A stretch of DNA of 64,000 nt from Acetobacter lovaniensis (GTDB taxonomy: Bacteria > Pseudomonadota > Alphaproteobacteria > Acetobacterales > Acetobacteraceae), in NCBI RefSeq assembly GCF_014207635.1, contig NZ_JACHIE010000003.1:124001-188000 (forward strand), written 5' to 3'. Made by a program: the position numbers and the translations under genes. Positions 1-9,153 of the stretch are shown here, in pieces. The first letter of the stretch is position 1, and each line of letters starts with the position of its first letter. The notes beneath the pieces are model-generated. The model ran no database searches, was not told where the DNA came from, and was given only the letters and a program-made list of their open reading frames with translations.

Positions 1-1290
1 GCTACCGTGGGCGCAGACGCACCTCAGGCAGGCAAAGCAGCCTACGCAACACCCCCCTATGCCCCACAGGGCATAGAAACCCTGCTGCGGAACCTCCACA
101 AATCCGAACCCGATGACTGGACCTCCGTGCTGGATGATGGGCGCATTATCGGGCTCAAAGGTCAGGGAGAAGCTGCGGGGGCTGCCATATCGCTCGAACC
201 GGCCGGGCAGTTCGAACTTTCCGGCGCGCCCTTGCGCACCCTGCATGACACGGCGGAAGAACTGAGCAACCATTTTGATGCCGTGCGCCCGCTGGCACGC
301 AAGCTGGGGCTGGGCTTTGCGCCGCTGGGCTTCCACCCCACCGCAACCCGTGCTGACCAGCCATGGATGCCCAAAACACGCTACGGCATCATGCGCGACT
401 ACATGCCCAAGGTCGGCACCATGGGGCTGGACATGATGCAGCGCACCTGCACCGTGCAGGTTAATCTGGACTTCGGCTCCGAGCAGGACATGGTGCGCAA
501 GATGCAGGTTTCCATGGCGCTGCAACCCGTGGCCACGGCCCTGTTCGCCAACTCTCCCTTTGTGGAGGGCAAGCCCAACAACTTCCTTTCCAACCGCGCA
601 CGGGTCTGGACCGATACGGACAATGCCCGCTCGGGCATGCCTGCCTGCGTGTTTGAAAAAGACTTTAGCTTTGAACGCTATGTGGACTGGGCGCTGGACG
701 TGCCCATGTACTTCATCATGCGTGAGGGCCGGATGCACAACGTGGCTGGCCGCTCCTTCCGTGCATGGCTGAATGGGGAGCGGCAGGATGGGCTGGAAGG
801 CTTTACCCCCACGCTGGGTGATTTTGAAGACCACCTGACAACCGCCTTCCCCGATGTGCGGCTCAAACAGTTTCTGGAAATGCGCGGGGCCGATGCGGGC
901 TCGCCCGAAATGATGATGGCCCTGCCCGCCCTGTGGACCGGCCTGCTGTATGATGACTCCGCACTCGAAGCCGCATGGGAACTGGTGCGCGCCCGCCCGT
1001 GGGAAGACTACGTGAAACTGCGTGAACTGGTACCCATGATGGGACTGGACACCCCATGGGGTGAAGGCACAGTGCGTGACCTTGCCGCCCATATGCTCTC
1101 CATTTCCATGGATGGCCTGCAAAACCGGGATATGGTGGACGAACAGAGCCAAACGAGCGAATGGGTGTATCTGGCCCCGCTCACGGCCCTTGCCGCGGGT
1201 GCCCCCACACAGGCCGAACACTGGCTGGAACGCTATTACGGCCCGTGGATGGGTGATGCCTCGCGCATTTTCCTTGAAAGCGAAATCTGA
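1..1290 (+). CDS. gshA: Glutamate--cysteine ligase, 5' end cut by window edge
   Basis: Catalyses the ATP-dependent joining of glutamate and cysteine, the first step of cytosolic glutathione synthesis. The reading frame is open from base 1; a GTG at 7 is the first possible start inside the window, but the family is roughly 450 residues long and the true N-terminus very likely lies upstream. The visible 429 residues match the alphaproteobacterial/plant-type ligase: a PWMPKTRYGIMRDYM block near residues 121-135 and an RTCTVQVNLDFGSE block follow the family layout. It ends at TGA 1288-1290, directly abutting the convergent glycosyltransferase stop. Identity is from recognised family sequence; activity is inferred. 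Confidence 0.9.
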   Translation, partial: ATVGADAPQAGKAAYATPPYAPQGIETLLRNLHKSEPDDWTSVLDDGRIIGLKGQGEAAGAAISLEPAGQFELSGAPLRTLHDTAEELSNHFDAVRPLARKLGLGFAPLGFHPTATRADQPWMPKTRYGIMRDYMPKVGTMGLDMMQRTCTVQVNLDFGSEQDMVRKMQVSMALQPVATALFANSPFVEGKPNNFLSNRARVWTDTDNARSGMPACVFEKDFSFERYVDWALDVPMYFIMREGRMHNVAGRSFRAWLNGERQDGLEGFTPTLGDFEDHLTTAFPDVRLKQFLEMRGADAGSPEMMMALPALWTGLLYDDSALEAAWELVRARPWEDYVKLRELVPMMGLDTPWGEGTVRDLAAHMLSISMDGLQNRDMVDEQSQTSEWVYLAPLTALAAGAPTQAEHWLERYYGPWMGDASRIFLESEI

Positions 1291-2382
1291 TTACAAAACA
1301 GACAAGAGGCGTTGTTCCAGCCGGGCCGACTGGACCGACGCCCTAAGCTGCTCCCGCGCCACCATACGCGCCGCCTGCCCCATGCCTGTGCGCACACCCG
1401 CCTGAAGAACATGGGCCAGTGCCTGCGCCAGTGCCTGCGCATCCCCCGCTGGCACCACCAGCCCCCCTCCATCAAGCAGGGTTGCCTCCAGCCCGGCCTC
1501 GCTGGAGGCCACAACCGGCACGCCATACATCATGGCTTCAGCCGCCACACTGGGCAGGCCCTCCCGGTCCCCCCCAGTGGCCCGCACACTGGGCACAACC
1601 AGTGCTACCGCGTGTTCAAGCTGCTGGCGGAGCTGCCCGGCACTTAACCAGCCAGCAAAACAGACATGCTCAAGCCCTGCGGCATACTGCTCCATGGCCG
1701 CGCGCATTGGCCCATCGCCCGCCAGCACCACAGGGGGTGTTAATCCCTGCCCGGCCAGAATACGCAGGGCATCAAGCAGAACAGGCAGTCCTTTTTTTTC
1801 CACAAACCGTCCGGCAAAGACCAAGCGGTCAAACGGCCCTCGGACTGGCGGCACATCCTCTGTACCAATATGCAGCACCTCAAGCTTGCGGGCGGGCACA
1901 CCGCGCTCCAGCAGCCTGTCCCGCACCCCGTCGGACACGCACACGAACATGGCGCTGTAATCCAGCAGACTTTGCCACCGGCGCTGAAAAATAGGGGGCG
2001 GAAAGCGGCTTGCGTAATGCCTGTCCTTAAAGGCATCGCCTCCGTGGAATGTCACAACCAGTGGCAGGCCCAGTTGCCGGGCAATGGGCAGGGCCAACGC
2101 GCCCCCTCGTCCAAACTGGGCATGGACTACCACGGGGGCCAGATCAGCCACGGCACGGCCAGCCCCCCACCCCAGTTGCCTAAACGCCAGCCGCCGCAGC
2201 CCCCCTGACACATGGCCTTCGCCAATAATGCGTAGGGTCGTGGCCATATCCGCCGGAGGGTTATCCCGGTGGCAGCCGACCCAATAAGGCTGCAACTGGC
2301 TGAAGGCCATGTACTGCCTGCGCATGAAGGCATGCTCGGAAGCGGGCAGAAGCCGGTCCCTGTAGACAAGGCATGTTTTCAT
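1291..2382 (-). CDS. Glycosyltransferase family 4 (GT-B fold)
   Basis: A 363-residue retaining glycosyltransferase that would transfer a sugar from a nucleotide donor to a cell-surface glycan or lipid; the acceptor cannot be told from sequence. The N-terminal half has an acceptor-domain HAQFGRGG/TFHGGDAF pattern. The C-terminal half carries the GT4 donor-binding block REGLPSVAAEAMMYGVPVV, with the conserved Glu-rich loop near residue 275. ATG at 2382 is preceded by GGGGAGG, a strong ribosome site. It ends exactly where gshA ends on the opposite strand, and the MFS gene lies 37 bases upstream on the same strand, so the two may share a transcript. Confidence 0.85.
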   Translation of the reverse strand: MKTCLVYRDRLLPASEHAFMRRQYMAFSQLQPYWVGCHRDNPPADMATTLRIIGEGHVSGGLRRLAFRQLGWGAGRAVADLAPVVVHAQFGRGGALALPIARQLGLPLVVTFHGGDAFKDRHYASRFPPPIFQRRWQSLLDYSAMFVCVSDGVRDRLLERGVPARKLEVLHIGTEDVPPVRGPFDRLVFAGRFVEKKGLPVLLDALRILAGQGLTPPVVLAGDGPMRAAMEQYAAGLEHVCFAGWLSAGQLRQQLEHAVALVVPSVRATGGDREGLPSVAAEAMMYGVPVVASSEAGLEATLLDGGGLVVPAGDAQALAQALAHVLQAGVRTGMGQAARMVAREQLRASVQSARLEQRLLSVL

Positions 2383-2419
2383 GCAGCCTCCCCCTTAGCT
2401 GTCGCCACGCAATGGGGCA

Positions 2420-3811
2420 TTATGCAGAGCGCCCGCCCAGCAGGCGGCTGGCACTGAGAAGTGCCGCAAACAAAGCCACACACCCAGCGGCCAGCAGGCA
2501 TTCACGGTTGGCGGCATCTGCCCAGAGGGTAAAAAAGGCAGCAACCCCCATGGCCCCAACCGTCTGCCCGGCCTGACGGGCCACCTGCACCATGCCGCTG
2601 GCACCCCCGGCCCTGTGCAGGGGGGCGGCAACCATCATCGCCCGGTTGTTGGGGGGCTGAAAACACCCAAACCCCCACCCGGCAAGGGCCGTGCGCCAGG
2701 CAATATCCCACAATGCAGGGTGGGCAGGCAGTTGCCAGAGCAGGAAAAACCCCGAAGCCGTAAGCCCCAGCCCTATTGAAGACAGAACCCCGGCCGAAAT
2801 ACGGTCCGCCACCCGGCGGATAACCGGGGCCGAGAGCATAATACCAATAGGCCACGGAGTTATGAGCAGCCCGGTCTGGGCGGAACTAAGGCCCAGCGAG
2901 TCATGCAGGGTAAAGGGCATGGAAACGATATAAAAATTGGACGCGATAAAACCGCAGAACCCGGTGGTAAACGCCACGGCAAAATCGGGACGACGCAAAA
3001 GGTCAACCGGCAGGATCGGCTGGGCCAGCCCGACCTCGCGCCGCACCAGCCATACACCTGCCATAAGCCCGCTTAACAGCAGCAGCAAAGAACCAACCCA
3101 GCCCTGCGCATGGGCCAGACCATCGCCCCCCATAATGCAGGCTCCAAAAGCCACAACGCACAGCAGGCTACCGGTCATATCGGGCATACGGGCTGCACGT
3201 GGCGTATTAGGCAGGGCGTAAAACGCCATACCAAGGGCCGCAGCGCCCAAAGGCAGGTTGATCCAGAACAGCCACGGCCACGATGCAAAGGTAAGGATAC
3301 CCGCAGCAGCCGTAGGCCCCAGCGCCACCCCAAGAGCCACCACCAGCCCGTTAAGGGCCATGCCGCGCCCGATTTCCGCCGAAGGGTAAATAAAGCGCAC
3401 CAGAGCGATGTTCACGCTCATGATGCAGGCCCCTCCTATGCCCTGCAACACCCGCGCACCCGCCAGTACCGGCAGGCTGGTTGCCATGGCGCACAGGAGA
3501 GAGGCCACCATAAAGAGCAGAATACCCGCCCGGCACAACCGCGCAAACCCCACCCGGCTGCCAAGGGCTGCCAGCGGTAGCAGGGAAACCAGACTGGCCA
3601 TCTGGTAGGCATTGACGATCCAGATGGAGGAGGAAGAAGATGCCCTGAGGTCTCGCGCAATATCTGGCAGGGCCACATTGGCAATGGCGTAGTCGAGCAG
3701 CGCCAGAAAAACCGAAAGAGAAACCGCCAGCATGGCCCAGTTTCTGGCCGAGCCATGCAAACCATCGGAGGGAGGTGGCTGGCGGGGCGTGGTCTGCTGG
3801 GGGGGCGTCAT
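2420..3811 (-). CDS. MFS transporter, DHA2 (EmrB/QacA-like) drug exporter
   Basis: A 463-residue, strongly hydrophobic proton-coupled major facilitator protein with about 14 predicted membrane segments, as in the DHA2 drug:H+ antiporter group. Segment 1 contains FLALLDYAIANVALPDIA, the D1-type motif of this group, and ASSSSSIWIVNAYQMA follows in segment 2. The substrate is unknown; multidrug or acid export would be typical. ATG at 3811 is the first in-frame start after an upstream stop. It probably forms a two-gene unit with the glycosyltransferase 37 bases downstream. Confidence 0.85.
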   Translation of the reverse strand: MTPPQQTTPRQPPPSDGLHGSARNWAMLAVSLSVFLALLDYAIANVALPDIARDLRASSSSSIWIVNAYQMASLVSLLPLAALGSRVGFARLCRAGILLFMVASLLCAMATSLPVLAGARVLQGIGGACIMSVNIALVRFIYPSAEIGRGMALNGLVVALGVALGPTAAAGILTFASWPWLFWINLPLGAAALGMAFYALPNTPRAARMPDMTGSLLCVVAFGACIMGGDGLAHAQGWVGSLLLLLSGLMAGVWLVRREVGLAQPILPVDLLRRPDFAVAFTTGFCGFIASNFYIVSMPFTLHDSLGLSSAQTGLLITPWPIGIMLSAPVIRRVADRISAGVLSSIGLGLTASGFFLLWQLPAHPALWDIAWRTALAGWGFGCFQPPNNRAMMVAAPLHRAGGASGMVQVARQAGQTVGAMGVAAFFTLWADAANRECLLAAGCVALFAALLSASRLLGGRSA

Positions 3812-3920
3812 GCTGGTTCTGGCTCCTTACTGGGGGCAGCACACTGCCTGTGGCAGAGCTGTCAGCCCATGACAAAGCCGCAGCGGATACCCTTTCTGCG
3901 CGTAACCTGACCCGTTGGGG

Positions 3921-5357
3921 TCAGGTATTCGCGTATGGGTTTTTGGTACCACGCGTTTGCAGCCGAATGGGTACACCCGGCAGATCAAACGCTTCACGCA
4001 GGCCATTGACCAGATACCGCTTGTAATCATCAGGCATCTGCTCGGCTCGGGTGCCAAAAATAACAAAGGTTGGCGGGCGGGATTTAACCTGCGTCATGTA
4101 ACGCAGCTTAAGCCGCCTGCCATCCACCAGCGGGGGCTGGTGGCGTTCAAGCATTTCCTCAAACCAGCGGTTGAGCGCACCTGTGGGAACACGGGCGTTC
4201 CATACGGTCCAGGCTTCACGCACGGCGGGGAGCAGCTTGTGCACCGCCGAGCCGGTCAGGGCGGAAAAGGTTACAACCGGCACGCCACGCATCTGGGCCA
4301 GAGAAATGCTCAGCCGATCCAGAATGGCCTTACGCGTGGCCGTACGGTCTTCCACCGCATCCCACTTGTTCAGTGCGAGCACACAGGCCCGTCCTTCCCG
4401 TTCGATCAGGCGGGCAATCTGAAGGTCCTGCTCATGCACGCCAAGGGTGGCATCCAGAACCAGCACCGCCACTTCCGCCATTTTCAGGGCTTCAATGGAG
4501 GCCGAGACAGACATTTTTTCCAAGGCCTCATCAATACGGGCCTTTTTACGCAGGCCTGCCGTATCGACAATCTCGAACGTATCATCCCCATCACGCAGAG
4601 TTACGGCAATGGAATCGCGCGTAAGGCCCGGTTCGGGACCGGTAATCATCCGCTCTTCACCCAGCAGGGTGTTCAGCAGCGTGGACTTGCCCGCATTAGG
4701 CCGCCCGACAATGGCAACCTTAAGCGGACCCTTGGGGCGAATGTCCTCTTCATCCTCTTCCGACAGGTCGGGTTCGGGGGCCCATTCGTCCTCTTCATCC
4801 CCCACCTTGTCAGCGGGCAGGCGTTCGGCAATTTCCCACATCAGATCGGTTACGCCTTCGCCATGCTCGGCGGACAGACCCAGCGGGTCACCCAGACCCA
4901 GCGCATAGGCTTCCAGCGCGGCCGCCGTCCCCTGCCGCCCTTCCGCCTTGTTGGCGATCAGCAGCACGGGCCGGTTCTGGCGGCGTATCCACTGGGCAAA
5001 ATGCTCGTCGGTGGGGGTAATACCCGCGCGTGCATCTATGCAGAACAGAATAAGGTCCGCTTCCTGCACCGCACTCTCGGACGAGGCGCGCATGCGGCCA
5101 AACAGTGTGTCTGGTGCGGCTTCTTCCAGCCCGGCGGTATCAATCAGGCGGATGTGGCGGCCACGGACAAGGGCAACCCCCTCCTTGCGGTCACGGGTTA
5201 CACCGGGAGTATCGGCCACCAGTGCCTGCCTGCGCCCCACAAGGCGGTTGAACAGGGTGGATTTGCCCACATTGGGGCGTCCGGCAATAACAACAACCGG
5301 CAGGTCCCCCGTCGGTATCGGCGGGAGGGGGCGCATGGACTTGCGACGTTCAACCAT
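3921..5357 (-). CDS. der: Ribosome-associated GTPase Der (EngA)
   Basis: An essential tandem-GTPase that helps mature the 50S ribosomal subunit. Two G domains are visible: the first G1 loop AGRPNVGKSTLFNRL near residue 26 and the second VGRPNAGKSTLLNTL near residue 217. They are separated by an acidic linker rich in E/D, and a KH-like C-terminal domain follows with PPTFVIFGTRAEQMPDDYKRYL. Length 478 fits the family. The listed start overlaps the end of bamB by 8 bases; an ATG at 5336 would avoid the overlap. It is the last gene of the yfgM-bamB-der block, the same order as in Escherichia coli. Confidence 0.96.
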   Translation of the reverse strand: MVERRKSMRPLPPIPTGDLPVVVIAGRPNVGKSTLFNRLVGRRQALVADTPGVTRDRKEGVALVRGRHIRLIDTAGLEEAAPDTLFGRMRASSESAVQEADLILFCIDARAGITPTDEHFAQWIRRQNRPVLLIANKAEGRQGTAAALEAYALGLGDPLGLSAEHGEGVTDLMWEIAERLPADKVGDEEDEWAPEPDLSEEDEEDIRPKGPLKVAIVGRPNAGKSTLLNTLLGEERMITGPEPGLTRDSIAVTLRDGDDTFEIVDTAGLRKKARIDEALEKMSVSASIEALKMAEVAVLVLDATLGVHEQDLQIARLIEREGRACVLALNKWDAVEDRTATRKAILDRLSISLAQMRGVPVVTFSALTGSAVHKLLPAVREAWTVWNARVPTGALNRWFEEMLERHQPPLVDGRRLKLRYMTQVKSRPPTFVIFGTRAEQMPDDYKRYLVNGLREAFDLPGVPIRLQTRGTKNPYANT

Positions 5358-6744
5358 AGGAGATCAGGTTTCCGTCATTAGTTACGACAAGCATTTGATT
5401 GTCCACAACAATAGGAGGCACGAAGGAGATGGCCTCCATGGCATCGATAGAGATAATTGCGCCGGTGACCGGGTTAATACGGATCATGCCGTTTTCTGGC
5501 AGGGTGCTCAGGCACACAAGCTGACCGCCCGCCATGATGGGGCCAAACCATGTGACAATGTCCTTGCTTTCCTTGATCTTGCGGAAGCGGCGGAGCTGGG
5601 TAATCCAGCGCACATGCCCCGAAAGCCGGTCAATACAGGCGATCTGCTGGTCGAGGGAGACAACATACAGCCATTCCCCCACACACAGAATGCTGTTCTG
5701 GCTGGCAACGGAACGCTCCCACACACGGCGGCCGGTGCGGATGTCCACCGCAGCCAGTACCTGCGCCATGCTGATCGCATACACAACGCTGCCCACAATA
5801 ACCGGCAGGCCACGCACGCAGTTCAGGTTGAGTGTGCTGGCCTGCGAGCCAACATTGCCGAGCATTTCGCTCCACACGACCTCACCACTTTCGGCACGGA
5901 AGGCAATCAGGTCGCCCCCGCCAAAGCCTGCCACCACAACGCCGTTGGCGTAGGCGGGAGCGGCCTGGCCAAACACCGTGGTTTCGGCCGCCGTGGCAGC
6001 ATATGTCCAGATCTGGTGGCCGGTTGCGGCATCGAGCGCAAAAAACCGCTCATCAATTGTACCAAAATAGACCCGACCTTCGGCAATGGTCGGAGCGGAA
6101 CGACCGGGTGTTCCTACATCGGTCCGCCATTTGACCTTGCCTGTTGCGGCATAAATGGCAACAGCCTGCGAAATGCCATCCACAATATAGAGTACGTCCC
6201 CGGCAACGCCGATGCCACCACCGGTATTGCTGGAACGCGACTGCTTGGGCCGTGGGTTAAAGGTCCACACATGCCGCATGGCAGGCCATGTAAAGGCACG
6301 GATAACGCCCTGTGCATCCATAACGAACAGCCGACCGTCATGGACAACCGGCGGGCAGGACAGCATACCCCGCCCCAGCGAGCCAAGAGCGGCCCACGCC
6401 ATAAAGTCCGGCTCGGAAATACCCGCCCCCACGCTATGCTTCCAGCGGCGTTTAAGCCCGCCCCACGCGTAGTTGCTGCCCGTATGCTCGGGCACGCGGC
6501 CACTGATCGGCCATTCGGAAACCGTAACAGGTGCGGGCAGCGTAATGGCGGTGCGATCTTCCTTATCCACCATCAGCCCAGCACCCGATGACAGGATATC
6601 CGTACGGTGTCCGGCCAGCAGGGGTTTGTTATCGTCGTCATCACCACAGGCGGCCAGTGTGGGGGCAAGGGCGGCTCCGGCCAGCAGGCTCCTGCGGGTC
6701 AGGCCGGAGCGGGCTGCGCCGCCCATATATGTTTTGCTGCTCAT
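5350..6744 (-). CDS. bamB: PQQ-repeat beta-propeller lipoprotein, BamB-like outer membrane assembly factor
   Basis: A 464-residue beta-propeller made of repeated PQQ/YWTD-like blades (for example YAATGKVKWRTDVGTPG, FALDAATGHQIWTYA, VDIRTGRRVWERSV). In proteobacteria the BamB protein at this locus scaffolds the BAM complex that inserts outer-membrane beta-barrels. The N-terminus is a signal sequence with TRRSLLAG followed by a lipobox ending LAAC, which looks like a twin-arginine lipoprotein signal rather than a plain Sec signal. The ATG at 6744 is preferred to one at 6768 because AGGA lies 8 bases before it and it then follows the stop of the upstream TPR gene without overlap. Context with yfgM-like and der supports BamB. 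Confidence 0.85.
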   Translation of the reverse strand: MSSKTYMGGAARSGLTRRSLLAGAALAPTLAACGDDDDNKPLLAGHRTDILSSGAGLMVDKEDRTAITLPAPVTVSEWPISGRVPEHTGSNYAWGGLKRRWKHSVGAGISEPDFMAWAALGSLGRGMLSCPPVVHDGRLFVMDAQGVIRAFTWPAMRHVWTFNPRPKQSRSSNTGGGIGVAGDVLYIVDGISQAVAIYAATGKVKWRTDVGTPGRSAPTIAEGRVYFGTIDERFFALDAATGHQIWTYAATAAETTVFGQAAPAYANGVVVAGFGGGDLIAFRAESGEVVWSEMLGNVGSQASTLNLNCVRGLPVIVGSVVYAISMAQVLAAVDIRTGRRVWERSVASQNSILCVGEWLYVVSLDQQIACIDRLSGHVRWITQLRRFRKIKESKDIVTWFGPIMAGGQLVCLSTLPENGMIRINPVTGAIISIDAMEAISFVPPIVVDNQMLVVTNDGNLISYG

Positions 6745-6748
6745 GGTT

Positions 6749-7444
6749 TTATCCTGCTGACGGATCAAGGGCCTGCATCATGTCCTGTGCGCGGTTACGT
6801 ACACCTGCTGGTGTTTCGGCCGAGTCCATAAGGGCAGACAGTTTTTTACGGGCATCATCCTTATGCCCTTCGCGCACGTCCAGAACTGCCAGCGCCTCCA
6901 CGGCAAGGCCGTTCCATGCCTTGCCCGGCCCGGTCAGCAGGGAAAGGCGCGAGCGCAGGGTTGGAATATCCCCCGTATCAAGCTGATGCTGGCACCATAA
7001 CAGGGTTGCAATGCTGCGCAGGGCCGGGTCGGCTGCGGGGTTGTCCTGCACCGCGTCCCATGCGGCCAGTGCTGCGGGGGCATCACCCCGGGCAGCCTGC
7101 ACAGCGGCTTCCTGCATCCGGGCCAGTGTCGCCACACCCTGATCACCCGATGTTGCCAGCTTCTGCAGGGCTTCCAGACCGCTCTGCGCCTTGCCGACAA
7201 GGGCTATGGGGCCGCTGCCTACCTGATCGGGCAGGTGATCGGTCTGGCGCAAGGCAGCCAGATACGTGCCTGTCGCCGCCTGATCCAGTGCCTTGTACTG
7301 TGCAAGCTTCCACGACCACAGACCCGCACCAGCCACAACAACCACCGCTGCGGCTACAGCCACACCGGCATAACGCCGGGCAACCGCACGCATGCGTTCT
7401 GCCTTCAGCTCTTCGTCAACTTCCCGGTAAATATCCTCTGCCAC
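6749..7444 (-). CDS. Membrane-anchored TPR protein, YfgM-like
   Basis: About 231 residues: a charged N-terminal cytoplasmic stretch (VAEDIYREVDEELKAERM), one membrane segment (AGVAVAAAVVVVAGAGLWSW), then an alanine-rich helical domain resembling tetratricopeptide repeats. YfgM-family proteins are inner-membrane proteins acting with periplasmic chaperones and the SecYEG exit. I chose GTG 7444 because related proteins begin close to this acidic helix; a TTG at 7471 would add nine residues. It lies directly upstream of bamB and der in the same order as Escherichia coli yfgM-bamB-der, which supports the assignment more strongly than its own weakly conserved sequence. Confidence 0.7.
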   Translation of the reverse strand: MAEDIYREVDEELKAERMRAVARRYAGVAVAAAVVVVAGAGLWSWKLAQYKALDQAATGTYLAALRQTDHLPDQVGSGPIALVGKAQSGLEALQKLATSGDQGVATLARMQEAAVQAARGDAPAALAAWDAVQDNPAADPALRSIATLLWCQHQLDTGDIPTLRSRLSLLTGPGKAWNGLAVEALAVLDVREGHKDDARKKLSALMDSAETPAGVRNRAQDMMQALDPSAG

Positions 7445-7599
7445 GATCCGGCCCGTTCCTGTTCCTGCCAATACATGCCTGTCCGTATTATGGCATATCT
7501 GCCCCAGCCGGACGCATCACACAAGGCCAGCGTGTCTGTTGTGCGCCTGTTATACTGCCTTACGGCCCAACAGGCAGCACGGCAAAAGCCCAAAAGCGC

Positions 7600-7995
7600 T
7601 TAGTGCGCCGCTTTCTGCAGCTTAGCACCCCCCGCCTTGAGCGCGGTTGTCAGCTGGGTAAAATTGGCCCCGATGCGCTGCTGCACGGCGGTACTGCCAT
7701 CATGAATATAGGCAATTTTATCCCGTGCTTCGTTGCTGATGGCGGTTTCTTCCTTCACCGCAACCCTGGAGACACAGGCGTTATAGGCGCGGGCGGTTTT
7801 TTCGTAAGCGCTGACCTTGTCCACGCTGACATTATATTTTTCCACACTGGACACATCAACCACGGGCGCCTGCGGTTCCGCACCACAGGTGGAGGGCACC
7901 CATGCCCGCTCTGCCGCATGGGCTGGAACACATGCAACCATAGCCACCAGCCCCCCGATGGAAGCCAGCAAAAAACCTTTCTGCAACATTGCCAA
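7600..7995 (-). CDS. Hypothetical secreted protein
   Basis: A 131-residue protein with a clear signal peptide (hydrophobic core GFLLASIGGLVAMVAC, cleavage likely after AHA), so it is exported to the periplasm. The mature part is mostly helical, with two cysteines (around residues 38 and 74) that could form a disulfide. I do not recognise a family. It is divergent from the GT9 gene at 8155 and lies downstream of no clear operon partner. Coding is supported by length, signal peptide and GC-rich third positions; function is unknown. Confidence 0.6.
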   Translation of the reverse strand: MAMLQKGFLLASIGGLVAMVACVPAHAAERAWVPSTCGAEPQAPVVDVSSVEKYNVSVDKVSAYEKTARAYNACVSRVAVKEETAISNEARDKIAYIHDGSTAVQQRIGANFTQLTTALKAGGAKLQKAAH

Positions 7996-8032
7996 AATAC
8001 CCTTATTGCCCGGACAGTGGACCTACACTGGC

Positions 8033-8055
8033 GGCCTGCTCCAATGGAGCAGGCC
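8033..8055. repeat. Near-perfect 23-base inverted repeat
   Basis: GGCCTGCTCC and GGAGCAGGCC flank a 3-base centre between the divergent genes at 7995 and 8155. It could be a hairpin or a dimer-binding operator; no T-run follows it, so a simple terminator is unlikely. Confidence 0.4.
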
Positions 8056-8154
8056 AGCCTGCGCTGTAAAGCTCCATCTTCTGGCATATGCCGCGCAAAT
8101 GTCCATATCTGCTCTGCTTGGAAAAGAGACAAAGAGACAGTATAGCCTGATTGC

Positions 8155-9069
8155 ATGCGCATTCTTTTCATTACGGCCACACGTCTGGGGGATGCGGTGC
8201 TTTCCACCGGCATTCTCAACACACTTATACAGCAGTGGCCCGATGCGCGCATAACCGTTGCCTGCGGGCCTGTTGCCGCCGGGCTGTTCAGCCACATGCC
8301 CGGACTCGAGCGGGTTCTGGTCATGCACAAACGCCGCTACGACCTGCACTGGCTGGATTTGTGGAAAACCTGCGCCCCCACCCGCTGGGACATGACCGTG
8401 GACCTGCGCGGCTCAATCATCAGTTTTGCCCTGCGCTCGGGGCGACGGTTTGTCATGCGTGGGGGGCGCAGGCCCGGCAGGCGGGTGGGGCATCTGGGGG
8501 CCCTGCTCGGCCTTTCCCCCGCTCCGCACCCTACTGTGTGGCTCAACAATGCGGACCAGCAGGCTGCCGCACAGGTTATACCGCCACACACGCCTGATGC
8601 GCCGGTTATTGCCCTTGGCCCCACGGCCAACTGGCACGGCAAAATCTGGCCAACAGAGCACTACCTGCCCCTATGGCAGCAGCTTGCTGCCACTTACCCC
8701 CAAGCCCGCCCTGCCATTTTTTATGGCCCCGGCCCGCAGGAGGCGGAACTGGCCCGCCCCGTGCTGCACGCCCTGCCCCACGCCATAGATGCCGGAGGAC
8801 GGTTTGCCCTGACCGAAACCGCCGCCATGCTGGCCCGTTGTGCTTTGTATATTGGTAACGATTCCGGGTTAATGCATCTGGCCGCTGCGGCAGGCACGCC
8901 CACACTGGGGCTGTTCGGCCCGTCCCGCGCATCGGAATATGCCCCCACCGGCGCCATGACGCACTGGGTAGAGGCACCGGGGCCGGAAGGGCTGGCTCCC
9001 ATTGCCGGGTTAAGTGTGGAGCGCGTCGCCCATGCGGCTCTGGCACTTTTGCGGCAAAGCCGGACGTGA
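8155..9069 (+). CDS. Glycosyltransferase family 9 (heptosyltransferase-like)
   Basis: A 304-residue GT-B enzyme of the ADP-heptose:LPS heptosyltransferase family, expected to add a heptose or related sugar to lipopolysaccharide core at the cytoplasmic face of the inner membrane. The start MRILFITATRLGDAVLSTG is the family N-terminal signature, and NDSGLMHLAAAAGTPTLGLF near residue 242 is the donor-binding block. The family is slightly longer in enterics (about 320-350), so this is a compact member. The ribosome site before ATG 8155 is weak. The sugar and acceptor cannot be read from sequence. Confidence 0.85.
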   Translation: MRILFITATRLGDAVLSTGILNTLIQQWPDARITVACGPVAAGLFSHMPGLERVLVMHKRRYDLHWLDLWKTCAPTRWDMTVDLRGSIISFALRSGRRFVMRGGRRPGRRVGHLGALLGLSPAPHPTVWLNNADQQAAAQVIPPHTPDAPVIALGPTANWHGKIWPTEHYLPLWQQLAATYPQARPAIFYGPGPQEAELARPVLHALPHAIDAGGRFALTETAAMLARCALYIGNDSGLMHLAAAAGTPTLGLFGPSRASEYAPTGAMTHWVEAPGPEGLAPIAGLSVERVAHAALALLRQSRT

Positions 9070-9153
9070 ACAGCCTGCCTATGGCCCCATTGCCCCGCCC
9101 GGTCTAGAGTTTGCACCTACGGCCTGCATCCTTGCACAAAAGGACACCACACC

